A stretch of 42,500 nt of DNA, taken from the NCBI RefSeq assembly GCF_004758605.1, contig NZ_CP038512.1, forward strand, positions 2,837,501 through 2,880,000, written 5' to 3'. A program made the translations under genes and the position numbers. Shown here in pieces: positions 23,866-42,013 of the stretch. Position 1 is the stretch's first letter. Each line of letters begins with the position of its first letter. The stretch is from Deinococcus metallilatus (GTDB lineage Bacteria; Deinococcota; Deinococci; Deinococcales; Deinococcaceae). A model generated the notes under the pieces. It was not told the origin of the DNA. It was given only the letters and a program-made list of their open reading frames with translations, and did no database searches.

Positions 23866-23991
23866 TCAGGTGAGGAGTCGAATCCGTTCAACGAGAAGTT
23901 TCAGCATGGTCAGGATAGCCGTGATGAGGGCCACCCATTCCAGAATCTGCCTCGGTTGAACCCGTTTCCTGGTAGGCTTCTTGTGAGTCAA
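23866..23991 (-). CDS. 41-residue single-helix membrane peptide of unknown function
   Basis: Starts at a TTG (23991-23989) preceded by AAGGTGG with 7 nt spacing. The product begins MTHKKPTRKRVQPRQ, strongly basic, then one hydrophobic helix ILEWVALITAILTMLKLLV and a short basic end ERIRLLT. This is the shape of small inner-membrane peptides, including type I toxins and small regulators. The frame is open further upstream, but that part contains the long hairpin, whose two arms differ completely from copy 1 while still pairing, so I take it as untranslated leader. A mini-hairpin TCTTG-n5-CAAGA covers the start codon in both copies. No family recognised. Confidence 0.55.
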   Translation of the reverse strand: MTHKKPTRKRVQPRQILEWVALITAILTMLKLLVERIRLLT

Positions 23992-24008
23992 GAGAGCCCC
24001 ACCTTTCC

Positions 24009-24055
24009 GGGCATTCGCTGTTGATCGCAGCGAATGCCCTTTCCTCTTGTCGAGG
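24009..24055 (-). other. Two-hairpin RNA leader of element copy 2
   Basis: GGGCATTCGCTG (24009-24020) and CAGCGAATGCCC (24028-24039) form a perfect 12-bp stem with a 7-nt loop. CCTC/GAGG (24043-24046, 24052-24055) form the small hairpin with a 5-nt loop. Geometry matches copy 1 although the long stem sequence is unrelated. Confidence 0.65.
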
Positions 24056-24110
24056 GGTGGCCTCCCCGGTTCCCGCTTGTCATGCAACCCGCACGCAGGC
24101 GAAAGCGGTC

Positions 24111-24136
24111 TAACAGGGCCGTCGCCCCCTCTGTTA
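24111..24136. promoter_or_regulatory. Inverted repeat before the ABC/two-component operon
   Basis: TAACAG and CTGTTA, perfect 6-bp arms 14 nt apart, about 80-100 nt before the ATPase gene. It may be a binding site, for example for the operon's own LuxR-type response regulator, but with a single occurrence this is weak. Confidence 0.3.
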
Positions 24137-24154
24137 TGCATCTGACATTTGTCA
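24134..24154. promoter_or_regulatory. Palindrome TGACATTTGTCA and degenerate RDRM-like match
   Basis: TGACATTTGTCA (24143-24154) has perfect 5-bp arms around TT. The overlapping 17-mer TTATGCATCTGACATTT agrees with the radiation/desiccation response motif TTATGTCATTGACATAA at 11 of 17 positions by eye, with both half sites in register. Either the response regulator or DdrO could bind here; both are speculative. Confidence 0.3.
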
Positions 24155-24213
24155 CCCCGCCCCCCTGACAGGCCGCACTGGGGCAACCGGGAGACGGGGC
24201 GCAAGCTGGGGGC

Positions 24214-25112
<899 letters not shown>

Positions 25113-25116
<4 letters not shown>

Positions 25117-25649
25117 CCGCCGTGCATCCGGCGCTGCTGCCGTCGCTGCTGGGGCTGGCCCTGGTGGGGCTGGTGCTGCTGCGCCGCTTTCAGCGCCTCG
25201 CCACCCCGCAACCGCTGGACGAACGGGGCCGACGCCGTCTGGCCCGCCGCCCGGTCCTCCTGCTGCTCCTCGCGGGGCTGATCCTGCTGGCGCCCCATTC
25301 GCTCACGGGCTACGGCGCGGCGCTGCTGGGCGCACTGGTTGGCGCGGGGCTGGCCTTCTGGTCGGCGCACCACACCCGCTTCGACTTCGGGGCGGACGGC
25401 CAGGCCACCCGCTACGTGCCCAACATCTGGATTGGCGGCGGCGTGTTCCTGCTGTTCGTGCTGCGGCTGCTGTGGCGGCTGTGGCCCTTCGTGACCGGGC
25501 AGGTGCAGACGGGGGCGGCAGGCTTCGATCCGGCCAGCTTCGCGGGCAGCAGCCCCCTCACCACCGCCCTCTTTCTGGTGTTCGTGGCGTACCAGACGGC
25601 CTATGCCTGGCTGGTCCTGCACGCGGCCCGCGCTCCCCGACTCGCCTGA
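25113..25649 (+). CDS. Membrane protein resembling CcdC/DUF1453, inside the ABC operon
   Basis: 178 residues with four or five hydrophobic segments: ~7-25, ~47-62 (LLLLLAGLILLAPHS), ~66-85 (YGAALLGALVGAGLAFWSA), ~108-124 and ~150-170. The pattern R-R-P at the start of helix 2, a long helix ending G-x-x-F-x-x-x-H-H-T-R-F, and a final tyrosine-rich helix recalls the DUF1453/CcdC-like family. Function unknown. It overlaps the ATPase gene by ATGA and is 21 nt before the permease gene, so it is probably part of the same transporter unit as an accessory subunit. Confidence 0.7.
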
Positions 25650-25670
25650 ACCCCCCGAGGAGATTTCATC

Positions 25671-26468
25671 ATGACCACCCTGACGCCCACCGCTGCCGTC
25701 TCCGCCCGCCGCGCGCCCCTGCTGCCGCTCCTCACCCAGCTCGTGCTGGCCGAACTGCGCCGTTTGGCCCGCAATCCGATGTTCGCGCTGGCGACGCTGG
25801 GCTTTCCCATCCTGTTCTTCGCGCTGTTCGGTCTGCCCGCCGTCCACGAGAAGACGGCCGCCGGGGTGAATGTCGGGCAGTACATCCTGGTGAGTTTCGG
25901 CACCTACTCGCTGCTGACGCTGGCGATGTTCTCGTTCGGGGCCGCCGTCGCCAGCGAGCGCACCGGGGGCTGGCTGCGGCTGCTGCGCGCTTCGCCGTTG
26001 CCCGCGCCGCTGTATCTGCTGGCCAAGGTGATCGCCGCGCTGCTCTTCAGCGCCCTGAGCCTGGCCCTGCTGTACGCCTTCGCGCACTTCGTGGGTGGCG
26101 TGACCCTGCCCGCCGGGCAGGCCCTCCTGATCGCGGGCAAGCTGCTGCTGGGCATGGTGTCGCTGATCGCGCTGGGGCTGTGCATCGGCTTCCTGGCGAA
26201 CCCCACCAGCGCCAGCGTGATCGCCCAGATCATCAGCGTGCTGGTGTCCTTCGGCTCGGGGCTGTTCGTGCCGCTGGATCAGCTCCCGAAGTTCGTGCAG
26301 AACCTCGCACCTTACCTGCCCAGCTACCACCTCGCGCAGATCGGCTGGAATACGCTCGCGGGGCAGGGAAACGATGCACCGCACTGGGTCTGGCTGGCCG
26401 GGTATACGCTGGTCTTCGCCCTGGTCGCCGCGTGGGCCTACCGCCGCGACGAGGCGCGCGGAGAATAG
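25671..26468 (+). CDS. ABC-2 type transporter permease
   Basis: 265 residues with six membrane helices, typical of ABC-2 exporters. LLTQLVLAELRRLARNPMFALATLGFPILFFALFGLP is the amphipathic start plus helix 1. ERTGGWLRLLRASPLPAPLYLLAKVIAALL is the conserved region before helix 3. The last loop has VSFGSGLFVPLDQLPKFVQNLAPYLPSYHLAQIGWN, the G-x-F-x-P-x-x-x-L-P motif of the family. GAGGAG lies upstream of the ATG. It pairs with the ATPase at 24214. Confidence 0.92.
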   Translation: MTTLTPTAAVSARRAPLLPLLTQLVLAELRRLARNPMFALATLGFPILFFALFGLPAVHEKTAAGVNVGQYILVSFGTYSLLTLAMFSFGAAVASERTGGWLRLLRASPLPAPLYLLAKVIAALLFSALSLALLYAFAHFVGGVTLPAGQALLIAGKLLLGMVSLIALGLCIGFLANPTSASVIAQIISVLVSFGSGLFVPLDQLPKFVQNLAPYLPSYHLAQIGWNTLAGQGNDAPHWVWLAGYTLVFALVAAWAYRRDEARGE

Positions 26469-26483
26469 GGCGGGGCGGGAGGG

Positions 26484-26514
26484 GCCGGGGGCAGGCGCTT
26501 CCCGGCTCCCCGGC
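26484..26514 (+). promoter_or_regulatory. Hairpin between permease and histidine kinase genes
   Basis: GCCGGGG and CCCCGGC form a 7-bp stem with a 17-nt loop, placed just before the kinase ribosome site GAGAGAGG. It might lower read-through or translation of the two-component genes. No T tail. Confidence 0.35.
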
Positions 26515-26530
26515 GGGAGAGAGGACAGGC

Positions 26531-28290
<1,760 letters not shown>

Positions 28291-28294
28291 CCGC

Positions 28295-29461
28295 TCAGCG
28301 ATCTGCCGCCGTGGGCTGCCCCCACGCCAAGCCCGCCCCGAAGAGCAGCACGAGCGCCGAGACGCCCAGCCCCGCCCGCAGGCCCCCCGCCGCGTCCGAC
28401 AGCGCCCCGGTCAGCAGCGGCCCCAGCGTCTGCCCGGCGGCGAAAATCACGGTAAAGGCCGCGATGCCCTGACCCCAGGCCGCTTCGGGCAGCGTGCGCC
28501 GCGTGAGGATGGTGGTGAAGGTGACGACCGCCAGGAAGCTCCCACCGAACAGCAGCCCGGAGGCGAGCAGCGCGGCGGGCGAGGTGGAGAGCAGGGGCAG
28601 CGCCGCACCCAGGGCCAGCGTCAGCATCTGCGCGCCCATCGCGCGGGCGCCGGGGAGGCGGGTGGCGGGCCGCTGCCAGGCCAGGGCGCTGAGCATCACC
28701 GCCGCGCCCAGCACCGCCCAGAACATCGTCACCAGATCGCCCGCCCCACCCGCCCGCAGGAACGCGATGATAAAGGTCATGTAGGCGATGTACCCGACAC
28801 CAAAAGCGGCGTAGGCGGCCAGGGCCCAGGCCAGCGGCACGAGGGAGGCCCGCCGGGTGCCCGCCCCACCCGCCACCAGGTCCGGCAGACGCGCCAGCGC
28901 CGGGAGGGTGGCCGCCAGCGCCAGCAGCGACACCGCGCCCAGCACCGCCCAGGCCCCCCGCCAGCCGGAGGCGAGCAGCGGCGGCAGCAGCAGCGCGGAC
29001 GCCAGAATGCCCAGGCCCGCCCCGCCGTAGAACACACCCAGGAGCAGGGCGCTGCGCTCCGGATGGGCGCGGGCGGCGAGGGCGGCGAGCGCGCCACCGG
29101 TCACGAACACCAGGGCGCCCCCCACCCCCGCCAGGAACCGCAGGGCGAGCAGCGCCGGGGCCACCCCCGTGAGCGCGCAGGCGAGCAGGGAGAGGGCGGT
29201 CAGCGCCATCCCTCCCGCGAAGACGCCCCGCAGCCCCCAGCGGGCGGCGGCGCGGGTGGCGGTCAGCGCACCCAGCAGGTACCCCACGGCGTTCGCGGCG
29301 TTCATCGCCCCGGCCAGCGTGAAGGACCAGTGCAGGTCCGCGCGCATCGCGGGCAGGATCAGCGCGTAGGCGAAGCGCGCGAACCCCAGGGCGACCGCGC
29401 CGCCGAGGGAGAGCAGGGCCATCCGCCACAGGGCGCGGGCGAGCGGTTCGGGGACGGTCAA
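28295..29461 (-). CDS. MFS transporter, YbfB/YjiJ-like
   Basis: 388 residues from a TTG that overlaps the P450 stop (TTGA), or ~375 from an ATG at 29422. Twelve membrane helices are expected from the hydrophobic pattern. GGAVALGFARFAYALILPAMRADLHWSFTLAGAMNAANAVGYLLGAL matches the YbfB/YjiJ branch of the major facilitator family, whose first helix has G-x-G/A-R-F-A-Y. The substrate is unknown. The overlap with the P450 gene suggests co-expression; export of a P450 product is a possible link, not shown. Confidence 0.85.
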   Translation of the reverse strand: MTVPEPLARALWRMALLSLGGAVALGFARFAYALILPAMRADLHWSFTLAGAMNAANAVGYLLGALTATRAAARWGLRGVFAGGMALTALSLLACALTGVAPALLALRFLAGVGGALVFVTGGALAALAARAHPERSALLLGVFYGGAGLGILASALLLPPLLASGWRGAWAVLGAVSLLALAATLPALARLPDLVAGGAGTRRASLVPLAWALAAYAAFGVGYIAYMTFIIAFLRAGGAGDLVTMFWAVLGAAVMLSALAWQRPATRLPGARAMGAQMLTLALGAALPLLSTSPAALLASGLLFGGSFLAVVTFTTILTRRTLPEAAWGQGIAAFTVIFAAGQTLGPLLTGALSDAAGGLRAGLGVSALVLLFGAGLAWGQPTAADR

Positions 29462-30687
29462 GCGAGGTTCAGGCGCAGGGCACGCAGCCCCCGCAGCGTG
29501 AAATTTGGCAGGTACGCGAGGTGCTGTTCGGGCACCCCGTAGTCGGGGAAGCGGTGCAGGAAGCACGTCAGGAAGATGGCGGCCTCCATGCGGGCCAGGC
29601 TCGCGCCCAGGCAGTAGTGCGCGCCCGCTGCGAAACTCAGGTGCAATCGGGCGTTCTCGCGGCTCAAGTTCAGGCGCTGCGGGTCTTGAAACACGCGCGG
29701 GTCGCGGTTGGCCCCGGCCAGGCTCAGGCCGAGGTGCAACCCGGCGGGCAATTCCACCCCGCCCACCGTCAGGGGCGCCGTGGTGAACCGTCCGGTGCTC
29801 TGCACGGGGGAGACGAAGCGCAGCAGTTCCTCCACCGCGTTTCCGGCGCGGGCCTCGGGGTCCTCGGCCAGCCAGGCCCACTCTCCCGGCCAGGCGTGCA
29901 GCGCGTGCAGGCTCCCCGAGATCAGGTTGCTGGTCGTCTCGTGCCCGGCGACGAGCAGCAGCACGGCGTTGGCGAGGAGTTCTTCCCCGCTGAGCCTTCC
30001 CCCCTCGTCCTCGGCGGCGGCCAGGGCCGAGAGCAGGCCCGGCTGGGGGTGGGCGCGCAGGTCGTCGGCCAGGGTGCGGAAGTAACGGCGCATGGCGGTG
30101 GCGTCGGCCTCCACCTGCGCCCAGCGTTCCGGGGTGACGTTCACGCCGCCCAGCAGATCCGTCACGCTGCCCGCCCAGGTCTTGAAGCGGTCGGCGTCCG
30201 CACCGCTCAGCCCCAGCATCTGCACGATCACGCTGACGGGGAGGGGCACCGCGAGGGCGCTCACCGCGTCCACCTCTCCCCCGTTGGCGCGGGCCTGCCG
30301 GGCGGCCTCGTCGAGCAGGTGATCCGTGAGGGCGGTGATGAACTCGCGGCTCTCCTCCAGCACACGCGGCGTGAAGGCCCGCTGCGCGAGGGAGCGCAGC
30401 CGGGTATGGCTGGCCCCGTCGTGGAACAGCATCATCGGGGCCATCAGCCGGGCGGCCTCGCTCTGCATGAAGGCCGGGTCGCCTCCCACCTTGCCGGTGC
30501 GGACGTGGGGACTCTTGAGGGCCGCGTTCACCTCGGCATGACCGGTCAGCAGCGCGAAGCCCAGACCGGGGTCGTACAGCACCGGCGAAACGGCCCGGAC
30601 ACGGTCCAGGTAGGCGGGCGGGTCTTCCAGGTGCGCGCCCTGCCAGTAGCCTTGCAGCAGCGTGGCGGCGTCAAGGGCAGCAGTCAT
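29458..30687 (-). CDS. Cytochrome P450
   Basis: 409 residues, soluble bacterial type with no membrane anchor. The heme loop FAAGAHYCLGASLARMEA carries the axial C359. The I-helix is LLVAGHETTSNLIS, the K-helix E-x-x-R is EELLRF, and the following meander is SPVQSTGRFTTAPLTVGGVELPAG. The ATG is set by a -10 box 5 nt upstream. Neighbours are an MFS transporter (coupled) and, divergently, ubiX-ispD-ispE. Deinococci use a P450 (CYP287) to hydroxylate the ionone ring of deinoxanthin, and the isoprenoid neighbours make that role worth testing here. No ferredoxin gene is nearby. Confidence 0.93.
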   Translation of the reverse strand: MTAALDAATLLQGYWQGAHLEDPPAYLDRVRAVSPVLYDPGLGFALLTGHAEVNAALKSPHVRTGKVGGDPAFMQSEAARLMAPMMLFHDGASHTRLRSLAQRAFTPRVLEESREFITALTDHLLDEAARQARANGGEVDAVSALAVPLPVSVIVQMLGLSGADADRFKTWAGSVTDLLGGVNVTPERWAQVEADATAMRRYFRTLADDLRAHPQPGLLSALAAAEDEGGRLSGEELLANAVLLLVAGHETTSNLISGSLHALHAWPGEWAWLAEDPEARAGNAVEELLRFVSPVQSTGRFTTAPLTVGGVELPAGLHLGLSLAGANRDPRVFQDPQRLNLSRENARLHLSFAAGAHYCLGASLARMEAAIFLTCFLHRFPDYGVPEQHLAYLPNFTLRGLRALRLNLA

Positions 30688-30692
30688 GCCCC

Positions 30693-30698
30693 AGCCTA
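30693..30698 (-). promoter_or_regulatory. Leaderless -10 box of the P450 gene
   Basis: TAGGCT on the minus strand, 5 nt (GGGGC) and the ATG at 30687. A -35 region would fall on the ubiX start codon. Confidence 0.55.
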
Positions 30699-30707
30699 CT
30701 CCTCTGC

Positions 30708-30713
30708 TACGCT
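30708..30713 (+). promoter_or_regulatory. Leaderless -10 box of ubiX
   Basis: TACGCT, then 7 nt (GCGCCTC) and the ATG at 30721. A -35 region would fall on the P450 start codon. Only 33 bp separate the two divergent genes. Confidence 0.6.
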
Positions 30714-30720
30714 GCGCCTC

Positions 30721-31955
<1,235 letters not shown>

Positions 31956-31962
31956 GGAACGG

Positions 31963-32835
<873 letters not shown>

Positions 32836-32874
32836 GGCGCTGGCGTGCCGGTCTAGAAAGAGGGGGCCTCCGAC

Positions 32875-32914
32875 GCTTTCAGGCGGTCAGACCGTTCGGC
32901 GGTTTGACCGTCAC
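32875..32914. repeat. Degenerate 8-bp repeat tract after ispE
   Basis: Units GCTTTCAG, GCGGTCAG, ACCGTTCG, GCGGTTTG, ACCGTCAC stand head to tail between the converging ispE and amine-oxidase-N-like genes. They share the ACCGTYWG-like unit with the tract at 31965-32004. The 32836-32923 gap holds nothing else clear. Confidence 0.55.
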
Positions 32915-32923
32915 GCGGCGCCT

Positions 32924-34687
<1,764 letters not shown>

Positions 34688-34693
34688 CCGGGA

Positions 34694-34699
34694 AGTATG
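34694..34699 (-). promoter_or_regulatory. Possible leaderless -10 box of the amine-oxidase-N-like gene
   Basis: CATACT on the minus strand, 6 nt and the GTG at 34687. The same box precedes ddl. It favours the GTG over an upstream ATG at 34762, whose extra 25 residues have no family likeness. Confidence 0.45.
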
Positions 34700-34778
34700 C
34701 GGGGTCAACCTGATCGCTGTCTGCCCCACCGTTCTCCTGGGGCTAGACCATGAAGAAATCATGAGGGAACCCGCAACT

Positions 34779-36886
<2,108 letters not shown>

Positions 36887-36890
<4 letters not shown>

Positions 36891-37453
36891 GCGGGCCGTT
36901 TCTGCACCGTCAGCAGGTGCAGGGCACGGACGGCCATCACGGCGCCCCCCGCCAGCAGGTCGGGCAGGCCACCGTAGCGCGTGGCCAGCAGCACGCCCAG
37001 CGGGACGGCGACAGCGGTGGCGAACGGCACGGCGTTCAGCCCCAGGCGCGGCTGGAGGGTCGCGCGGTACAGCGGAATCAGCGCCAGCCCCACCGCCAGC
37101 ATCCCCACCAGCGTGACCGGCGCGGCGACCAGCAGCGCCCCCAGCAGCGGCGCGACGCCGCCCCCGCCCGCGAAGCGGAAGAACACCGGGTAGCAGTGCC
37201 CCAGCACCACGCCCAGGGTCGCCACCCAGGTGAAGTCCGGCGTGAACCAGCGGGCCAGCAGCACGGCGGCCACCCCCTTGAGCACGTCGAAGGCGGTCAC
37301 GCCCAGCGCCGCCGCCAGGCCGTGCTGCCGGTAGGTCCCGCTGCCCCCGGGCAGGTCGCGGTCACGGATGTCCGCCCCCAGCGCGCGCGAGTACAGCACG
37401 CCCGCCACCAGGGAACCGAGCAGATACGAGGCGAGGGCGACCAGGGCGAGCAT
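36887..37453 (-). CDS. PlsY-like acyltransferase homologue lacking hallmark residues
   Basis: 188 residues, five membrane helices, with the fold and size of PlsY (acyl-phosphate:glycerol-3-phosphate acyltransferase). SYLLGSLVAGVLYSRALGADIRDRDLPGGSGT and GVVLGHCYPVFFRFAGGGGVAPLLGALLV are recognisable. The first family motif G-S-G-N-x-G-A-x-N-x-x-R reads GSGTYRQHG here, the second (G-G-K-G-V-A) reads GGGGVA without its lysine, and the C-terminal H-x-x-N-x-x-R motif is missing. It is therefore likely not a standard PlsY. The ATG is set by a -10 box 8 nt upstream. It heads an operon with two envelope proteins of unknown role. Confidence 0.75.
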
Positions 37454-37461
37454 CGGCCCGC

Positions 37462-37467
37462 ATTCTA
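37462..37467 (-). promoter_or_regulatory. Leaderless -10 box of the plsY-like gene
   Basis: TAGAAT on the minus strand, 8 nt (GCGGGCCG) and the ATG at 37453. It is divergent from the MoeB-like promoter 57 bp away. Confidence 0.6.
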
Positions 37468-37523
37468 GAGGCCCCGGCGTCCCGGCAGCCCTCAGCCCGG
37501 GCGTGACGGCTTGCCCCGCGCCC

Positions 37524-37529
37524 TAGACT
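37524..37529 (+). promoter_or_regulatory. Leaderless -10 box of the MoeB/ThiF-like gene
   Basis: TAGACT, 6 nt (CTGCCC) and the ATG at 37536. No Shine-Dalgarno. Confidence 0.6.
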
Positions 37530-37535
37530 CTGCCC

Positions 37536-38270
<735 letters not shown>

Positions 38271-38325
38271 GCTTTGTCCGGCCGGAGACAGCAGCCCGGC
38301 GGGAAAAAGGCCCCCGGCGCGGGTC

Positions 38326-38396
<71 letters not shown>

Positions 38397-38401
38397 CACG
38401 C

Positions 38402-38761
38402 ATGGCCAGAACCACGCAGTCCGCCAACGCCAAGGGAGCCGCCCGCACCAATGCCGGAGACGGCGAAGGCACTTCCGCCGGAAGCGGCAAGATCGCCAAG
38501 ACGCAGATCATCGACCAGGTCGCCGACCGGACCAGCCTGAGCCGCAAGCAGGCGGGCGAGGCCGTCGCCACCCTCCTCGACGGGATCGCGCAGGCCCTGC
38601 GCGAGGGCAAGACGGTGGGCCTGCCCGGTCTGGGCACCCTCAGCGTCACGCAGACCGCCGCGCGCCAGGGCGTGCGCCCGGGGACCAGCGAGAAGATTCA
38701 GATTCCGGCGGGCAAGAAGATCCGCTTCAAGGCCGCCACCACGCTCAAGGGCAACCTCTAA
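38402..38761 (+). CDS. hup: HU family DNA-binding protein with N-terminal extension
   Basis: 119 residues, about 30 longer than standard HU. Residues ~30-119 are the HU fold: [87 protein letters not shown], including the DNA-arm region and the I-x-I-P-A-x-K-x-x-x-F-K-A end. The first ~29 residues are a flexible Ala/Thr/Ser/Lys tail ([20 protein letters not shown]). Deinococcal HU is known to carry such lysine-containing extensions that affect DNA binding. GGAGGT lies 6 nt before the ATG. It is followed by a hairpin. Confidence 0.94.
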   Translation: MARTTQSANAKGAARTNAGDGEGTSAGSGKIAKTQIIDQVADRTSLSRKQAGEAVATLLDGIAQALREGKTVGLPGLGTLSVTQTAARQGVRPGTSEKIQIPAGKKIRFKAATTLKGNL

Positions 38762-38777
38762 GAACACTCCAGTCCGG

Positions 38778-38804
38778 CATGGGGCGGCGTTCTTCCGTCC
38801 CATG
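38778..38804 (+). terminator. Hairpin after the HU gene
   Basis: CATGGGGCGG and CCGTCCCATG pair in 9 of 10 positions around a 7-nt loop, 17 nt after the HU stop; TTGTCGTT follows. It separates HU from the osmoprotectant operon. Confidence 0.6.
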
Positions 38805-38832
38805 TTGTCGTTCGCCAGCTTGTTTGTAACCT
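38805..38832 (+). promoter_or_regulatory. Candidate promoter of the osmoprotectant operon
   Basis: TTGTCG (38805-38810), 16 nt, TAACCT (38827-38832), just downstream of the HU terminator and about 34 nt before the first start codon. Confidence 0.45.
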
Positions 38833-38865
38833 GTCCTACCTGCGGGCGGGCAGGGGGGGATTAGC

Positions 38866-39780
38866 TTGAGCCTCAAGATGCACAAAGTCCTCAGTCTCGC
38901 GCTGGCCGTGCTGGTGGGCAGCGCCGCCGCCAAGCCTATCGTCGTGGGCAGCAAACTGGACCCCGAGGCGCAGATTCTCGGGCAGATGATCGTCCTGACC
39001 CTCAGAAACGCGGGCCTGGAGGTCACCGACAAGACCAACCTGGGCGACACCGGCGTGAACCGCAAGGCGCTCCTGGCGGGGGAGATCGACGTGTACCCGG
39101 AATACACCGGGAACGCCGTGTACCTCTTCCCCCAGGCCAAGATCAGCGCGAAGGAGGCGGGGAACCCCGGCAAGATCTACGGGTACGCCCGGCAACTGGA
39201 CGCGAAAAACGGCATCACCTGGCTCAAACCCGCGCAAGTGAACAACACCTGGGTGATCGCCGTGCCGCAGGCCCTCGCGCAGCAGCAGAAACTGAGCAGC
39301 GTGGCCGACCTGGCCCGCTATCTCAAGGCAGGTGGCCAGTTCAAGATCGCGGGCAGCCCCGAGTTCTTCGACCGCCCCGACACCATGCCCGCCTTCGAGG
39401 CCGCCTACGGCTTCAAGCTGCGGCCCGACCAGAAGCTGGTGCTGGCGGGCGCGACCCCGCCCCAGACCCAGCAGGCGGCGGCGAACGGCACGAGTGGCGT
39501 GAACGCCGCGATGGCCTACGGCACCGACGGCACCCTCGCCGCGCTGAAGCTGGTGGCCCTCAAGGACCCCAGGGGGGCCCAGGCCGTCTACCAGCCCGCG
39601 CCGATCATCCGCACCGAGGTGCTGAAGGCCCATCCGCAGATCGCCGCGCTGCTGGACAAGACCTTCGCCACGCTCACGCAGTCCATCCTGCAAGGGCTGA
39701 ACGCCCAGGTCGCCCTCGAAGGCCGCACCGCGCAGGACGTGGCCCGGAGCTACCTGGAGAGCAAGGGGCTGATCAAGTGA
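38866..39780 (+). CDS. osmF: Osmoprotectant ABC transporter substrate-binding protein, OsmF/OpuCC-like
   Basis: About 300-304 residues. Signal peptide HKVLSLALAVLVGSAAAKP without lipobox. The OpuAC-type fold is plain: IVVGSKLDPEAQILGQMIVLTLRNAGLEVTDKTNLGDTGVNRKALLAGEIDVYPEYTGNAVYLF includes the G-S-K/T...E...L and Y-P-E-Y-T-G motifs. These bind glycine betaine, choline or similar compatible solutes. Start is TTG at 38866 with AGGGGGG before it, or ATG at 38878 without one. It is the first gene of an SBP-permease-ATPase-permease operon in the same order as E. coli osmF-yehYXW (OsmU). Confidence 0.92.
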   Translation: MSLKMHKVLSLALAVLVGSAAAKPIVVGSKLDPEAQILGQMIVLTLRNAGLEVTDKTNLGDTGVNRKALLAGEIDVYPEYTGNAVYLFPQAKISAKEAGNPGKIYGYARQLDAKNGITWLKPAQVNNTWVIAVPQALAQQQKLSSVADLARYLKAGGQFKIAGSPEFFDRPDTMPAFEAAYGFKLRPDQKLVLAGATPPQTQQAAANGTSGVNAAMAYGTDGTLAALKLVALKDPRGAQAVYQPAPIIRTEVLKAHPQIAALLDKTFATLTQSILQGLNAQVALEGRTAQDVARSYLESKGLIK

Positions 39781-39820
39781 ACCTGAGCGGCTTCTTCCCG
39801 CGCTGGGACAAGCGCCTCGC

Positions 39821-39824
<4 letters not shown>
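39777..39824 (+). CDS. 15-codon coupling ORF between binding protein and permease
   Basis: GTG at 39777 overlaps the binding-protein stop (GTGA) and reads VNLSGFFPRWDKRLA before TGA at 39822-39824. That TGA in turn overlaps the GTG of the permease frame (GTGA at 39821). It may be a translation-coupling leader, or the original N-terminus of the permease now in the wrong frame. No ribosome site of its own. Confidence 0.35.
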
Positions 39825-41010
<1,186 letters not shown>

Positions 41011-41080
41011 GAGGGGCGGCAGTATGCGGTTTTTCCCGCGTCCCGCGCGCCGCCGCCCGCCGCCCTTCCCCGGAGCCGTC

Positions 41081-42009
<929 letters not shown>

Positions 42010-42013
<4 letters not shown>

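Larger units (their letters stand above)
23793..24055 (-). repeat. Copy 2 of the two-copy small-protein/hairpin element
   Basis: Homologous to 12069-12320 and on the same strand. It occupies most of the 433-base gap between the DUF6582 gene and the ABC operon. It contains the intact small membrane-peptide gene, its hairpin leader and a terminator. The remainder (24056-24213) holds the ABC operon's regulatory region. Confidence 0.7.

Noticed and set aside
23874..23892. GAGTCGAATCCGTTC looks like a tRNA T-arm
   Set aside because: No acceptor, D or anticodon stems can be drawn around it, and it belongs to the small peptide coding frame of element copy 2.
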